Shown here: positions 1-18,640 of the stretch, piece by piece
Position numbering within the stretch: position 1 is the first letter of the stretch
Layout of the letters: each line of letters starts with the position of its first letter
Assembly: GCF_901709675.1 (NCBI RefSeq)
Contig: NC_051100.1
Coordinates: 11,132,786-11,196,785, forward strand
From: Syngnathus acus
Lineage: Eukaryota; Chordata; Actinopteri; Syngnathiformes; Syngnathidae
Direction: 5' to 3'
Length of the DNA stretch: 64,000 nucleotides
Position numbers and translations under genes: made by a program
Notes under the pieces: generated by a model
The model's input: only the letters and a program-made list of their open reading frames with translations
The model's database searches: none
Told to the model about the DNA's origin: nothing

Positions 1-294
1 CAAGCAGCATGAACATGAATAATAATAGATGGAAGACAGCACCCACATGAAAAGTAATCACATTGATTTTCCAGGAATTAGCCAGTGTTCTCATCTGGAA
101 AACTTTTTTTTGTTCTTGCTCAGGACCGTCTTCATTTCAGTACTTTGCTGCTTTCTAAATTTACCTCTCACAGCCATCAATATTTAATGGGCAGCATGAG
201 AGAAGCTGCCTGTGGCTACGCTGAGCCAGCAAATGGGAGTGCATGCAGCATCACCGGGCCTCTTCCTGGCTGTGGGAATACACACGCACGCACG

Positions 295-295
<1 letters not shown>

Positions 296-339
<44 letters not shown>
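296..339. repeat. (AC)n microsatellite
   Basis: An almost pure run of about 20 AC units. Further dinucleotide runs of the same kind lie at about 3291-3312, 12923-12958 and 37215-37231. Such runs are common in fish introns. Confidence 0.9.
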
Positions 340-344
<5 letters not shown>

Positions 345-2156
345 TGTCGGTGCATTTCAATGCTCAAAACGCGTCGCGGGACAGTTGATTCAGTGTGTGG
401 TGCTGAATGACAATATTCTGCAGTCTAAATGCAGGATTTGTTCCTCAAAATGGAGGCTGTGCCACTTCTAACCTCTCAGATTGAGAATGACATTATTACA
501 GATAATCGTTTTCATAAACAAAGGTAGGAAGGGTACATTGGACTCCAATAACAACCCCTAGAGGTACGTTTGTTAAAATAAAAATGACAAGTAGATTGTT
601 TTGATCCATCATGGAAGGTCGACCAGTAAATAAAAGAGCTTGGTTGTTCTCCGAAGAGTGACTTTTAATCAAACGCAAATTAACGATGTCGGCCTCAGAC
701 GTGCGCTTACTGCTAACGACGCGGACGAGCAAATTAGCGTTGGCCTGGCAGCGCTAGCACTCGCTTGATGGCTAATTTAGAATTCTGTACTGTAGATTGC
801 AGTTGTTGGTGTGACTCAGCTGCCATTTTCAAGCAAACTGCATGTCCACAACATGACTGTGCAGGCCAGATTGACGTGGATGTGTTAAGCATCTATTCAT
901 CATTTCGCAGTCAACAAAAAAAGTCATGTTCTTGGCTCACTGGATGCTTTATAACTGCTAGCAAGATTTAAGTGTAGCGTCACTTAGCATGTGATTGGCT
1001 AGTTACCACTCACTTTTGGGTTTCTCACGAAAAACTGGCACAGGCACCATGATAGTAGCGTTGTGGTTATTCTGTATTTGTGGGAGAGCAACTTGCTGAT
1101 GTGTAAACACGGCGATGAAGGAGCACATTGTTGGTGTGGCTTGGTTTAGAGAAAGATGCTCTTGTTTCTGGCCGCTCGGTGCTCTCAGCGTGATGTCCGT
1201 GTCACTCTAGCGGTCCGTTTTGCCAAACCAACAAAGACGTGCTTTACAAAAGGCCAGGCCAACATCCATGTCCACTGCTGCACGGCTAATCTAAAAGAGT
1301 TGGGAGGCCGGTCACAGTGGGATGCAGCTGCCATGGCGGTAAAGCACTACTTTGCTATTAGACAGGTCCGTGACGTGGGAGTATTTTGGGAACGTAGACT
1401 TGGCTCTTGTGGCTCAGGATAGCAGCTAGCGGCTAATTGTTAACTGGCTAACACCTAGCCCGACTGCAAATGAACTGGCTGTGGTTGTGAGATAATGCCT
1501 GAATGTGCTGACAGTCCCAAACACCAGATGCTTTTATTTTTGGCCTGGTTGCAATCCTTTGACTGAAAAAAAAAGCACCTTAAGACTGGAGCAGATCGGA
1601 GCAAGTCGATCCATTAGGAGGGTGATGTGTTTGCATGTTAACAAGATTTCTATGGATCCCTCTGCATCAGTCCATTGCTGGGCACGGTAGTAGGCCTACT
1701 GTTTGATGGCACTAAATAAAAAGGAAACTCCTGAATCGTGCTGGTGTTTGCCTCTTGAAGGGAAGTAGTAAATGTGCTCATATGGTTGTTGTGGTGTCAT
1801 TCGGTGGCTCTGAGGGTGATGCAGCAAAGTGAATAGATGCCCCGACGTAATCTACCTGCCGACACTTGAGTCGTGTCCCTGGCGAGCAGTACGACGGTTA
1901 ATTTTTGCTTCCTCCGTCTGACCTTCGTCCTCCTTCATCTTTCATTCTCACCGTCCCCAGAGGATTGCTCATACAGTAGATAAGCGGCACAGGCTGTGGA
2001 AAGCTTGAACGCACAACGTACTAAGAGAAGGCTGCCCACAATATTAGGTATACAATGTCTAATGTACTTATTATGACTATCAACAGTTTCACGTGTTGGG
2101 TGTAATAATAATTCATCATCTCACTTTACCACTTAGCTATCTTGCTAGCTAACTAG

Positions 2157-2244
2157 CGAGCTACCTTCTCTCTCACTAGTCACTGTATCTTGCTAGCATT
2201 CGAGCTACCTTCTCTCTCACTAGTCACTGTATCTTGCTAGCATT
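2157..2244. repeat. 44-bp tandem duplication, two copies
   Basis: Copy one (2157-2200) and copy two (2201-2244) begin with CGAGCTACC and end with GCTAGCATT, and read as identical. The surrounding DNA is rich in GCTAGC/CTAGC words. The lack of divergence suggests a recent duplication or gene conversion. Confidence 0.85.
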
Positions 2245-3792
2245 TCTATCTATCATCAATCTAATTTTCACAAAGAAGCAAAAGCCATCAATCTGCCTTT
2301 TCTCTGCCCACCTTGATGTCAATGAACACAGATAATGTCAATGTGCCAAGAGCGTCAATCTGTGTTTACATTTCAGGAGGAGAATTTGCATCTACAGTAT
2401 ATTTTGGTTCATGAACAGTGTTAATAATGCAAATAAATTATTTAGCCGCTCGCCTAATGTTACGAGCCCTCGCGGATAGTGATGAATGACCGTGGAGGGA
2501 ATGGATACACCACAAAAGAAATAATAGCCTCATTTGAAATATGGTGGAACATTCTGCTGTGGGAGTCATTATAAAAGTTGAGTGGCCATGCTCGTTCACT
2601 CTTGGCCATCTCACTAAATTCAAATATGAAAGGCCGGTCTAGACACGCTGTGCGCCGAGATTGCTTTTGTGATGGACTGAGTCTCTCAAGTGTTCTATTT
2701 CCATTTATTCTGGGTGACAGCGGGCCTTGCCTCAACCAAAGGTCAGTAACAAAAGGTGGGACAGCATGCCGCACAGTTCCGACTGTCCAAAATGTACTTT
2801 TCAGATGGAGAGCTTGCAGATAATGGATATGGATGGTCTGAGCTCTGTCTCTGATGTCTATTATCAAGAGTTCCTGTTAGAGGAAACTTTTTATTAAAAT
2901 ACCAAGCCTTACTAGGCTTTAATCGTGATCCTCCTGTATCGTAAGGCTTTCATTTAAAAAAATAAAATGTGACTTAAAACCATGTGATTTAAAAATTAAT
3001 TGTTAAAGGAAAAATATATTTAATAATTTATTTTTGTGTAAACACTAGAAAATCTGATGGTGATGGAAAGATGCTCATCAAGCTGCCTGCCAATTAGCTA
3101 TTTATAAACAGGAATTGACACATTCTGTGTTCCAGAATGTACGTTTTGGTGTGTATGGTTGCGGGATGAGTCCAATTATGGAATTGCTCTTTTAATCTCG
3201 GCCCCTCTAAGCGCATGAATGGAGATGGCGGTGCCACGCGATGCTCGGTTGCTTCTGCCATTGTTTAGATGTGCATTCTTTGCGCCGTGTATACACACAC
3301 ACACACACACACCCCGCATTGTTGCTGTGCTGCCCGAGTGTGACGTAAGAGTCTATATTCATCGCCAATTCCACAAAGGAGCCGTTGAGCTGTGTTTTGA
3401 CATTTCCTTTGACCTCGCTCTGCGTTGTGTGTCGCACGCCTGCAATCACACTTGGATACTAACGTGATCAAATGGACCAAGTTGACCGGCAAATGTCTTC
3501 TTTTTTTTTTGCAAACCTCATTGCTGATCGAGAAGGAAGGATCCTCCTCCTCGTAGAGCGCACGTTCAATCAGCACCGTTTTGAAATATGCAATGCGGCT
3601 TCTGCTCGGGGAAGCATGTAGGTTTGTATTGTGAGGGGGATGTGTTTCCATGGCAACCCGCCCTGCTTAGACTGTAAGTGGCCGACAGGGAGGGAGAATA
3701 ATCACTAGCGGCGAGCGGACGAGCAGATAGAAGAATGAGGGCCGCTGAGCAGGATGTAAAGGCCAAATGTCAACATTTTTCAGAAAACGTGA

Positions 3793-6769
<2,977 letters not shown>

Positions 6770-8729
6770 CGAGGGGAGGGGGTGCAACACTTGCATGAAA
6801 TGGCGCATTAAAGTAAACGTCCAACATCATAAATGCTGTCAGCCATCCACATTCACAAAAATGCAACCTTTACTTTTTTGTTCCTGTACCTACTGCATTT
6901 ACATATATGAAAAAGATGAACAAAACACACAATCAAATTTCAGTATTTTCAGCACTTCACCGACGCTTACAAACACGCTTCTCTGATTAATTTAATTTGT
7001 CTCTTACTAATGAATTAATTTTTTTCCACCCCTTTTGCCTTGTTATGGTCAAGCATCGTTATTCTTTCCAACTTGATTTTGATCCTCTTAGTTTGCCGTT
7101 CCAGCGGGAGGACACCTTTTCGCTACCTCCAACTATGGCATGTACTGAGGCTGCAGCATCCTGTTATATTTCTTGAAACCAAAGGTACAATAAAACAAGC
7201 TGTGGAATCGAACTCGTACAACAGGCCTCGAAAACGTACTGTGATGGACCAGCGTGATAACCTTTATAAAAAGCATGATGCAGTCTTTTAGCAACACGGG
7301 TGTACTGTGAGTCTCGTCGCCATGGCAACCCATTCCGCAAGTTATTGTGCAGTGGTTGGTGGAAAGGTAAAAATGTTTCGCGGGGTAAATGTGAAAAAAT
7401 ATTTATTTTGTATTCGTATGTACATGGAGGGCGGGGGCATATAGTGTTATGGAAACCAGAAGTGCACAGAGTTCTGATTCATGTCTCTATTAGCATTTAA
7501 GCAACAGCGGCCGATACAGGAACGTGACAAGACTGGAGCTGTGACGAGGTTGCAAGGTCAACATTCAAACTGAATAGTCACGAGAAACTAAAATATAGAA
7601 ATATATATACTTGTATGCACAATGAAGGATTAAAACCTGACACGGTTTTAAGGATTGCACTGGATAGGAAAGTGGGTCAAACTGATAAAGGGGAAAAAAA
7701 AAAAAGCTGGAACAGAAAAGCTGAAGTCATAATTTGGTTGTATAATTTTTTTTCAAGAAAAACTGAAAGATTGTAATATTACGTAACATTTTTTCATGAA
7801 ATTAGAAACTTCAATCCATCTCTATTTTTACTCAATTTGTTTTCATAATACAACATTTTGAGAAATATTTTACTTGTAATTTGACTGTTTTGTTCTTGCT
7901 GAATGTAATTTTGTTTTCCTCTGGACAAAATGATTTGGTGTATTTGTATTTTTTTATTCTACATAATATTGCCACTAAAAAAATTTTTTTTCTTTATATG
8001 CCTTAATTTAAAATGTGTTGGAAGATTTCAAGGGGTTAGATTGAGGGGGTTTTTTTCTCAAAAAGAGAAATATTACGGCAACCAAATTCAGTTTTTTTTT
8101 TCAAGGAAAAAAAAGTCACCAAAAGATTTTACTTATTCGAGTAGAGTTGTAAGTTCCGAAAACGCAAAGTCAAGAAAATGGTTTTCATTTTTAAATTAGC
8201 ACTATTACAATGAAAGTGTAACAAAAATGTATCAGCAAAACTATTTTCCCCCAGAGAAATATAATGTATATGTATATATTACACGAAAAATGTTATTCAC
8301 AAAACTAAAGTCATGAAAACTTCATTTCCTTAACTTCAAAGGAAAAAAAATATCTCTAACAAAAGTCAATCACAAAAAAGTTGTATTTAAACACATTTGT
8401 AATTTTTTTTTAGAAATTACAAAATGTTAGTTCTCTGAATGATAATTCTTAAACTACTACAATGTTTTCTTGAAAAAAAGACTGTTGTCATAGCTTTGTG
8501 ACTTTCCCTCATAATTGTGCAGTTTAGTTTTTCTGTTTACCACCCATTCATACAAATGCCTTTCTTTCCCAATATAATTTAAAAAAATGCATATTCCACA
8601 ATAATGACAGACAAAAAACAGTAAGTGCCATAATACACCTACACCAAGATTTACACAACTCCCAGTGTACAACAACATCACGTTCACCGCTGTCCTCCAG
8701 TAAAGTGCATCGTCGTCGTCGTCGTCAGC
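6770..8729. other. Convergent 3' ends of phyhipl (+) and fam13c (-)
   Basis: No gene is seen between the two stop codons. Plus-strand polyadenylation words lie at 6807-6812 (ATTAAA) and 7189-7194 (AATAAA, before a GT-containing stretch), which suit phyhipl. The TTTATT at 7953-7958 reads AATAAA on the minus strand and could serve fam13c. Most of 7600-8680 is AT-rich with many A and T homopolymers, typical of 3' UTR or spacer. Confidence 0.55.
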
Positions 8730-12054
<3,325 letters not shown>

Positions 12055-12720
12055 GGCTAGGGGGTAGAAAGCTTCTAAAGTCCTCCAGAGGGATGAGCTG
12101 GAAGGAGTCACGCTGTGTTTTCTCGTAAAGAACGCTGTCCTCCGCCTCGCCGTTCCTCACGTCTTGTTCGTGATGGCGCTCAACCCAAAAAAGTCCCAAG
12201 GATCACTGTCCAAATGTGTCGGTGGCGTCCAAGTGCGGGATCCAGGACAGGAGTCCATTATGAAGCGATAGACACCTAAAAAGATGGCCACATGGCGTTC
12301 CTTCCTGGCCGGCATTCCCCGCTCAATTGCCTCCACATGGATTATTCATCAGGCACGGCAAGAAGGGGCGCGGCGGGAATACCGCTTGTGTCGTTTCGTG
12401 CGGCGTGGGTGTGTGTGCGTGCGTGCGTGCTCGGGAAGAGGAGAGCAGAGTGGACGAGGCGGAGGATGTGAGGAGGTTACCACGGCAACGTTGTCAGAGC
12501 CAGCTAGGGCGGCTACGCGGTGATGGCGCTGCAGGAGTCACATCGCTGCCGTGCACGGACATGGAGGCTGCAATGAAACGCAGATTTGGTTTGAGGCACT
12601 TTTTTTGGGGGGGTTGGGTTAAGTAGCTCTGATGACATCATCATCATCATCATCATGGCTTCAAGCGCTGCTTTCTCACGCTCCCGCACTGTTCATTCAT
12701 AAAAAACACAGCATCGTGCG
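12055..12720 (-). promoter_or_regulatory. Candidate 5' UTR and internal promoter of the short fam13c transcript
   Basis: Immediately upstream of the fam13c ATG is a region with several CpG-rich patches (12355-12540) and no conserved coding frame. An AG acceptor-like site on the minus strand near 12265 could begin a 5' UTR exon. If the short protein starts at 12054, its promoter must be at or beyond this stretch. This is positional inference only; no TATA box was identified. Confidence 0.3.
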
Positions 12721-14567
12721 TCACAAGGGCAGGTATGGGAGGAGGGAGCGGGGGAGGACGGAGGGAGAGGGCATCGACAGATGAGGCAGCCACAAAGAAG
12801 TGCGTAAAGCCAAAAAATACTTACACGAGCAGCGAAGGTGCCCCGTTGTCACAGATTAGGAGTTGGAAAATGGCAGCAAGGGTGGAGGGACCCGTTGTAC
12901 GTCATAGCCTGTGTAATTATCAGTGTGTGTGTGTGTGTGTGTGCGTGTGTGTGTGTGTCGGGGGAAGCAGCAGCACCTCCTCCTCCTCCTTTTGCCTGAA
13001 GGAGGACAAACAGCGATGATGTGTCATCGTGCTGCAGTCCATTGAAAGGGGCACGTACATGCGATGAAACGTTACAGTGTGACATAACAGAAGCCACTTG
13101 ACAATCAAAACGGACCTTGCGACAGGTTCGTGTGCTTCCAAAGCCAATATATTAGGAACAGTCTGATGAGGTTCAATGTAAGCGCGGCGTCAACAATGAC
13201 TAAATCGTATTATATGACTATGACAAAATGTCACCAGCTGATTATTAAAATTTAAAATGTAATGGCTGGTTAGATCATGGTGGCGTCTATGTTTGTAATC
13301 AATACTGTATCAAATGTGCTCTTTTCTCCGAGGCCATCTGGCAAGTTCATTAAGGTTCTGGTTTAGTCATGTGTGACATCAGTAAGGCACATGTGAGACA
13401 ACCTGTCCTGCAGCTCTGTTCTTTGGGAGCAGTGTGCCACCCAGCCTACGAGGTCAGCAAAAATAGAAAGTTAGCCGTCACGTGATTCCCCCGCCCCTCC
13501 CCCTTCTGTGTTATTTGGATTGGAATCATATCAAAAGCATATCTGCGGGCAGAGCGCTGCTCCAGAAAGCCACTTGTCACACTGGCCGTACTATGAGCCG
13601 AGCAAAGACGAGTCCAGCTGGTGCAAAGGAGGACAATCGCATCACGTCGGCGAGGACGCAAACAACAATGTCAGCCGGGCTTTTTGGAGTGGAACAGACA
13701 ACTTGGGAGCAAACTTTAGCAGAGTGACATGACTTGTTTTGTCACGCAAATCAGACACCAACTACTTCAACTGACATCATTCCAAATTGCTCAGAACAAG
13801 TACACAGCCCACTTCAGTTCACGACATTTGAAGGAAGATGTAAAATTTCACCTTATCCATGTCTCAGTCTCAAATAGATTAGCATTCCCGTCAAAAATCT
13901 AATTTACAATTGAAGGTGCTTTCAAGATCACCATCAGTGGTTATATGAGCAAGTATGAGAACATAAATAAAGACAAAAAATGGTTTGTCCACGGTTGACT
14001 GCAGCGTAGGATTATAAAATCCATCATGACTCTGAAGGTGTAAATTAATTCCTACATCAGAACCTTAAAACTGTGAGGCAGACGAGCTAACCACTTGCTC
14101 ATCATGCTGAAAAGATAAAAAAAAGTGGGACTGTTTGTCCATGATTGTTTTTAACCTGTTCGACAATTTAAAGGTGAAGAAAATCAACATGACCCGGCGT
14201 GCATTGGAAGCAAACGTTCGTTTCACCGACAAGATACTTTTCCTTCTACACGGTTGGCAGTCAAGCATACAGCTGACATGAGGGAGCTTCCATTAGCGAG
14301 GAAAGTGCACGCATGATGAGCACTTCGTAGTCAACGAGCGACTTCCTGGAGGCAGAGCGGCTCACTCGCCGCCTTCAATTAAAGCCAGAAGCCCAAGTAA
14401 ACAATACACGCAAGTTGACTCCCAAAAGAGCTGCAAGAAGGCCACACACCGGCGCTACCATTCAAACAAATCACTTGACACCATTTATGGCTGGATCAGA
14501 AGATCACATTGTTGAGCTTTTGCTTCGATAGCGTTTTCCGACATCGGTGAGAAGTTCAGAGGTCACC
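12721..14567. other. Spacer between fam13c and the upstream RhoGAP gene
   Basis: Contains a (GT)n run at about 12923-12958 and otherwise unremarkable intron or spacer sequence. I saw no exon with family similarity. I also saw no obvious minus-strand AATAAA just downstream of the RhoGAP stop at 14568, so how that transcript ends is open. Confidence 0.4.
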
Positions 14568-16566
14568 TCAGAAGGGGTTGGAGGATGACGGGGAAGGTGG
14601 GCGAGACATGCCGGTGGGCAGTGGGATGATTTTGTGCTTCCTGAGGAGATGGACCAACACGGTGTTGCACACGTTGTGCTCCTCTAGCATCTTAGGACCG
14701 GCGGGAACGCTGCGAATGGAAAAGACTTTGTGAAACACTGCCATCTAGTGGAGGGAAGGGATCATGTATAGACGCGTCATTGGATTGGACAGTGGTGCCT
14801 TGAGATATGCAGCACTATAAGTGAAACGTGCCTTTTTATTTATTTATTTATTTATTCATTTATTTATTTAAACATTTCCTGAGTTGTAGAGTAATAATTA
14901 GGTCATCAACATTATACAAAATATGTCGATGGATAGTTGATGTGCGCTTTTGGCAATACTTTACTCTTCATGCTAGCATAATAGCAGCCTTGGTATCCTG
15001 TTGTGCATGTGCAAAGTCAGCTGGGAGACTTTCACAGATTGAGAAACGGTTCTTAACTGGCCAACTGGTTTAGACAAAGCTTAAATAAACATTCAACTAG
15101 CCACTTCAAGCCTACATGATCCAGCTTTAAGATCACAACTGTGAGGCAGACATCCTAAACGTCACATTTTTGCTGCTGGGATTTTGCTCCTTTTACTGTC
15201 GCTGCCAATATTATAAACCGTTTAATGAGGTTATGAGGGAGTCGCCATGGCAACAAGCCAGCCAAGCATAAAAGTGGCTGAGAAGCTGCTATTTGCCCGT
15301 AATTGCTCTAACATCACCAATACGTGAATTCAAATGACTCAAGGCGACGATCAGGATCTCAACGGCGACGTTTAGTTATTAGTATGTGCAGTGGATAGAA
15401 AAGAGTTTACACACCCCTATTGGAATGCCAAGTTTTTGAGCTATAAATCAATAATTTCAGGAGGAAAGGTGAAACTAAACAACTGAGATGGTGTGGCTGT
15501 GTGCAAAATGAATCATGTTCAAACTCATGCAAAGTGGAATCAGCACACACACATCACAAGTGTGGAAGCGTTACACGGGCCCGTAACAACTCACTGAAAG
15601 ATGCAAGGTCCAAAAATGGTGGCCAGACTGTCCACCGTCATGCGGTTCAACTCGCTGCAAGCCGCCACTCTGGAAAGGAAGTTGGCGATGTACAACAAGA
15701 CGATGAGGTGGTCGTCCGGGATGCGGCGAAGGTGTTTTTTCAAGGACAGGGTCAACTCGTATTCGTCCGTATTGCCTAAGGGGAGAACATGTAAAAGGAC
15801 AAAAATGTACTTTTAAGTCTTACAATCTCAGGATGGGCATTGGAGAAATGAGCAAAATTCGGTTTTTGCTAATGGGAAGGGAGAATCTCTCTGTCAATGT
15901 TCCAAACACTTTTTTATTTTAATCAACCTAGAAGACGTATTGTACCGCTGAAGGTCTGGACGAGAAGTCTGCGTTGGTACTCTGGGACGACTGGGTCGGG
16001 CAGCTGTTGAAAGAAGAGCTTGAGGAGCGAAGCCACGGTGTTCACGTGTTCCAGCTCCAGTTTGACTTTCTCGCCATGATCCAACCGTCGCCTCAATTGG
16101 TGGATCTTCACCACTGAGCAGCCCCCGCGAAAAAGATCCTCATAGTCCATCGCTGATTACAAAAGCAAACGGAGTTACAAGACAGAATAAGACAATTTGT
16201 CAGAGGGTGCGTGTATCAGTTACCATTTTTCTCCAAGAACTCTACCATATCCCGTAAGACAAGCGGTATGCCGTTGACTGTTTTCCCATTTTGTCTTAGC
16301 GTCTGTAAGGAAACGCCAAACACACACTTAGCCGCCACTCCAGATTTTGGGACCCGGCAGACAGGAGCAGATCCATCTCGGTTGAAATGAATACTAAACC
16401 GCATCCTTAATGACGAAGACCTCTCATGCTGAAAGGGGAGCGATGCATTGCAACAACAGATTTTGTATTTGATGAGGTTTTCCCAACATTTATTTGCCAA
16501 CACTTGACAATTTGATAAACGATTTAAGAATTTACTTACAGAGAATAATGAAAGTTTCCCTCCCAT
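14568..16566 (-). CDS. Free-standing RhoGAP-domain protein, 253 residues, FAM13-type
   Basis: Five minus-strand exons: 16540-16566, 16224-16428, 15946-16152, 15595-15775 and 14568-14709; 762 bases including TGA at 14568-14570, phases consistent throughout. The protein starts MGGKLSLFS. The FAM13-like segment [20 protein letters not shown] comes at about residues 43-62, followed by the RhoGAP core: EDLFRGGC with a likely arginine finger at about residue 86, [18 protein letters not shown], then [20 protein letters not shown]. It ends SSSNPF-stop directly after the RhoGAP fold. RhoGAP domains speed GTP hydrolysis by Rho, Rac or Cdc42. FAM13A and FAM13B have this domain joined to a coiled-coil C-terminal half; mammalian FAM13C, as I recall it, lacks it. 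The TGA precedes the exon's GT donor by one base, so normal splicing into fam13c could not extend this protein. It is either a separate gene split from fam13c or an alternative short product of one long locus. Confidence 0.82.
14795..14871. mobile_element. Left end of a second CAGTGGTGCC element, with (TTTA)n
   Basis: The bases CAGTGGTGCCTTGAGATATG at about 14792-14812 match the left terminus of the 9131-9594 element. They are followed by a TTTA run at about 14833-14871. No matching right end was found, so the copy is probably truncated. It lies in the last intron of the RhoGAP gene. Confidence 0.45.
15385..15480. mobile_element. DNA-transposon end fragment
   Basis: The stretch starting GCAGTGGATAGAAAAGAGTTTACACACCCC resembles the widespread fish element ends of the form CAGTGG-GAAAAG-CTACACACCCC, followed by an AATGCCAAGTTTTTG word. 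No coding potential is present. It sits about 110 bp downstream, in intron sense, of the 3' end of RhoGAP exon 4. Confidence 0.35.
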
Positions 16567-16799
16567 GTTATAGCCAGATGGGCGGGCAAGTCAAGCACTT
16601 GACCTTGTTGGTATTTATGTCATTCCTTCCATTTGTTTTCCATTTGGTCTCAGAAAGGGTTGCCTGATGTAAGACAACTGCTGACTTTTCTATTACACTT
16701 TGAATGTGTACTTCAACTAATTATAATTCACGACAGCCATTAAATTTGGATTAGGGACGAACTAATGAGGCCAACTTTGGCTGTACAAACAAAAAGACT

Positions 16800-17260
16800 G
16801 GCGGAGGAAAATAATGCAACATATTGACGTGACGTAGCGATCGCTCCGCGCGCTTGTTTTCTCAAGTCAATTATATTTTAGAGTTTGAATAACTAATACA
16901 ATTGATTGCTGTTGGTTTTAAAGTAAAGCAAATACAATACTGGGTGTGCAGAGCGATTGCTTGTATTGCAATTTCTTAGTATTAGGGGACGGCTGGAGGC
17001 GTGACGGAACTGCTTGTGCGTCGTTTTGAATGCTTACAACTTCCGGGTTTAAGAAGAAACGTAAATAATGACCTACCGATTGATTTTGTATAGTCAATTT
17101 ATTTACACGTAAGAGCATTGCGTCGATGTACATGTTTTAAAATCACGTCATGCCAGGCGTTTTCTTTAAACAACACACTTTATTGTGGTCATCTACTTCC
17201 GTGTATCTGACGTCATTGGCCGCGCCCACATCGTCTGTCAGCAGCCATCATATGACATAA
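16800..17260 (-). promoter_or_regulatory. Candidate RhoGAP-gene promoter with a perfect CRE
   Basis: About 640 bp upstream of the ATG at 16566 there is a palindromic cAMP-response element TGACGTCA (17208-17215) directly abutted by ATTGG, an inverted CCAAT box. ETS-like CTTCCGG-type words occur near 17039. CpG-rich sequence with GACGTGACGT lies at about 16827-16855. The arrangement is typical of a vertebrate proximal promoter, but no TSS can be placed. Confidence 0.4.
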
Positions 17261-17569
17261 ATAAACCAAACCGTGCACAAATCTGCACTAATAATTTGAC
17301 CTATGTGCATAAATAATTAGGTAAACAAAATACCAACAGTTCTGTCAATTTAGTCTACATTAGTCTGTTTTGGGGCTGAGACGGAAGGAAGCTGGAGTAC
17401 CTGGAAAGACCTCATGAAAGCCAAACTGTGCAATCTGTCAACTGTGAGATAAGACATGTTTACCATTAATCCATTATAAATGTGTGAACAAGAATCAAAT
17501 TGCTATATTGGCGGACTAGTATCCATCCATAGCCTACACTGCATAAAAGAAGTGCATACAAAGTATTGA

Positions 17570-18640
17570 AAACATATTTTATTGGCTCAATGCATACAAA
17601 ATAACAAATAAAATACGTAGATATAACTGTTAGAAAACAGGCATAACTGTCTTTATGCAAAATCAGTGTCAGTTGCATCATGTCTGCAACTTGGACAGAC
17701 ACAAAATGCCCCCAAAAATAACAACTATTTTTAGCGGTGTCTTGAACAACATTCAATGATTCTCAAAGTCTACGTGTGATTGCATGACGTACACAGTTCT
17801 AACTTAAAACATGTCGACTAACAGCTCTACAGCCAGGTGCATATTAAAGTCAGTGCTACATAGGACTTAACTAGGCTAGCATAAAAGCGCATCAAACAAC
17901 GCATAAACCTTCACATTGTGTGCATGCACAGACAACACACAACATACAAAAACTGCATGAAAAAGGACCAGCCCGGCAGGTCAACATAATTATGCCACAA
18001 ATGGACAAAATCATGAAAACAACATCAGGTTTTACTTGCTGATCCTAAAAACGGATTAGGCACGCCTGCACACTCCAGGGCAGTAAAAGAAAGTTGAAAC
18101 ACAACATTGATACGTAAATATTGTTAAAATACTGAGCGTTATTATCTTTTTGGCCCAGCTCTTGTATTGGAGCTTGGTGGATTGTGCGATTGTAGCTCAT
18201 GTTGTGATAAACAGTTATGAAAAGTAAAAACTTGATTAAGAACAAAGCAAGGCCTGTGCATTGTTCAAATAGGCATTTCGCGTCAATAGGCATTGTCTAT
18301 CATTGATGCTTTTGGAATTCGGGTGTACATACAAAAACATCTTGTTGCTTCAGAACAAATGAACAAAAAACAGTCTCCTTAATTCTTGAAGGTTGTTTGT
18401 GCATTTCTAGCTGTCTGCCTAGATCAGTGAGGCTAAAAAATAAAGATGGCCGCCCACAGTACACTTTGTGAGTTTGGCATGAACCTGAGAAATGCAGGCA
18501 TGGTTTTGGGAGGAAAGGCCTGGATTGGCTCTGGAAAGTATTTTGGTGCACGCAAACCTGGCAGCAGAAAAGAGGGCAAACCGTGCTTGTGCTCGAAGGT
18601 GCTGAGCAAGTGCTGGCGCGTTTCCCCAACGTGCCAGCAT
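17570..18640 (-). other. Probable 3' UTR of slc16a9
   Basis: No coding frame with similarity is present downstream of the slc16a9 stop. TTTATT at 17577-17582 is AATAAA on the minus strand and is a plausible polyadenylation signal, giving a 3' UTR of about 1.06 kb. Open frames on both strands here are short and lack similarity. Confidence 0.5.

Noticed and set aside
85-471. 128-codon frame with poly-Thr/His stretch
   Set aside because: The frame runs through a CA microsatellite, which has no stops; no similarity or exon signals.
2460-2867. 135-codon minus-strand frame
   Set aside because: No similarity or exon borders; AT/GC composition like the surrounding intron.
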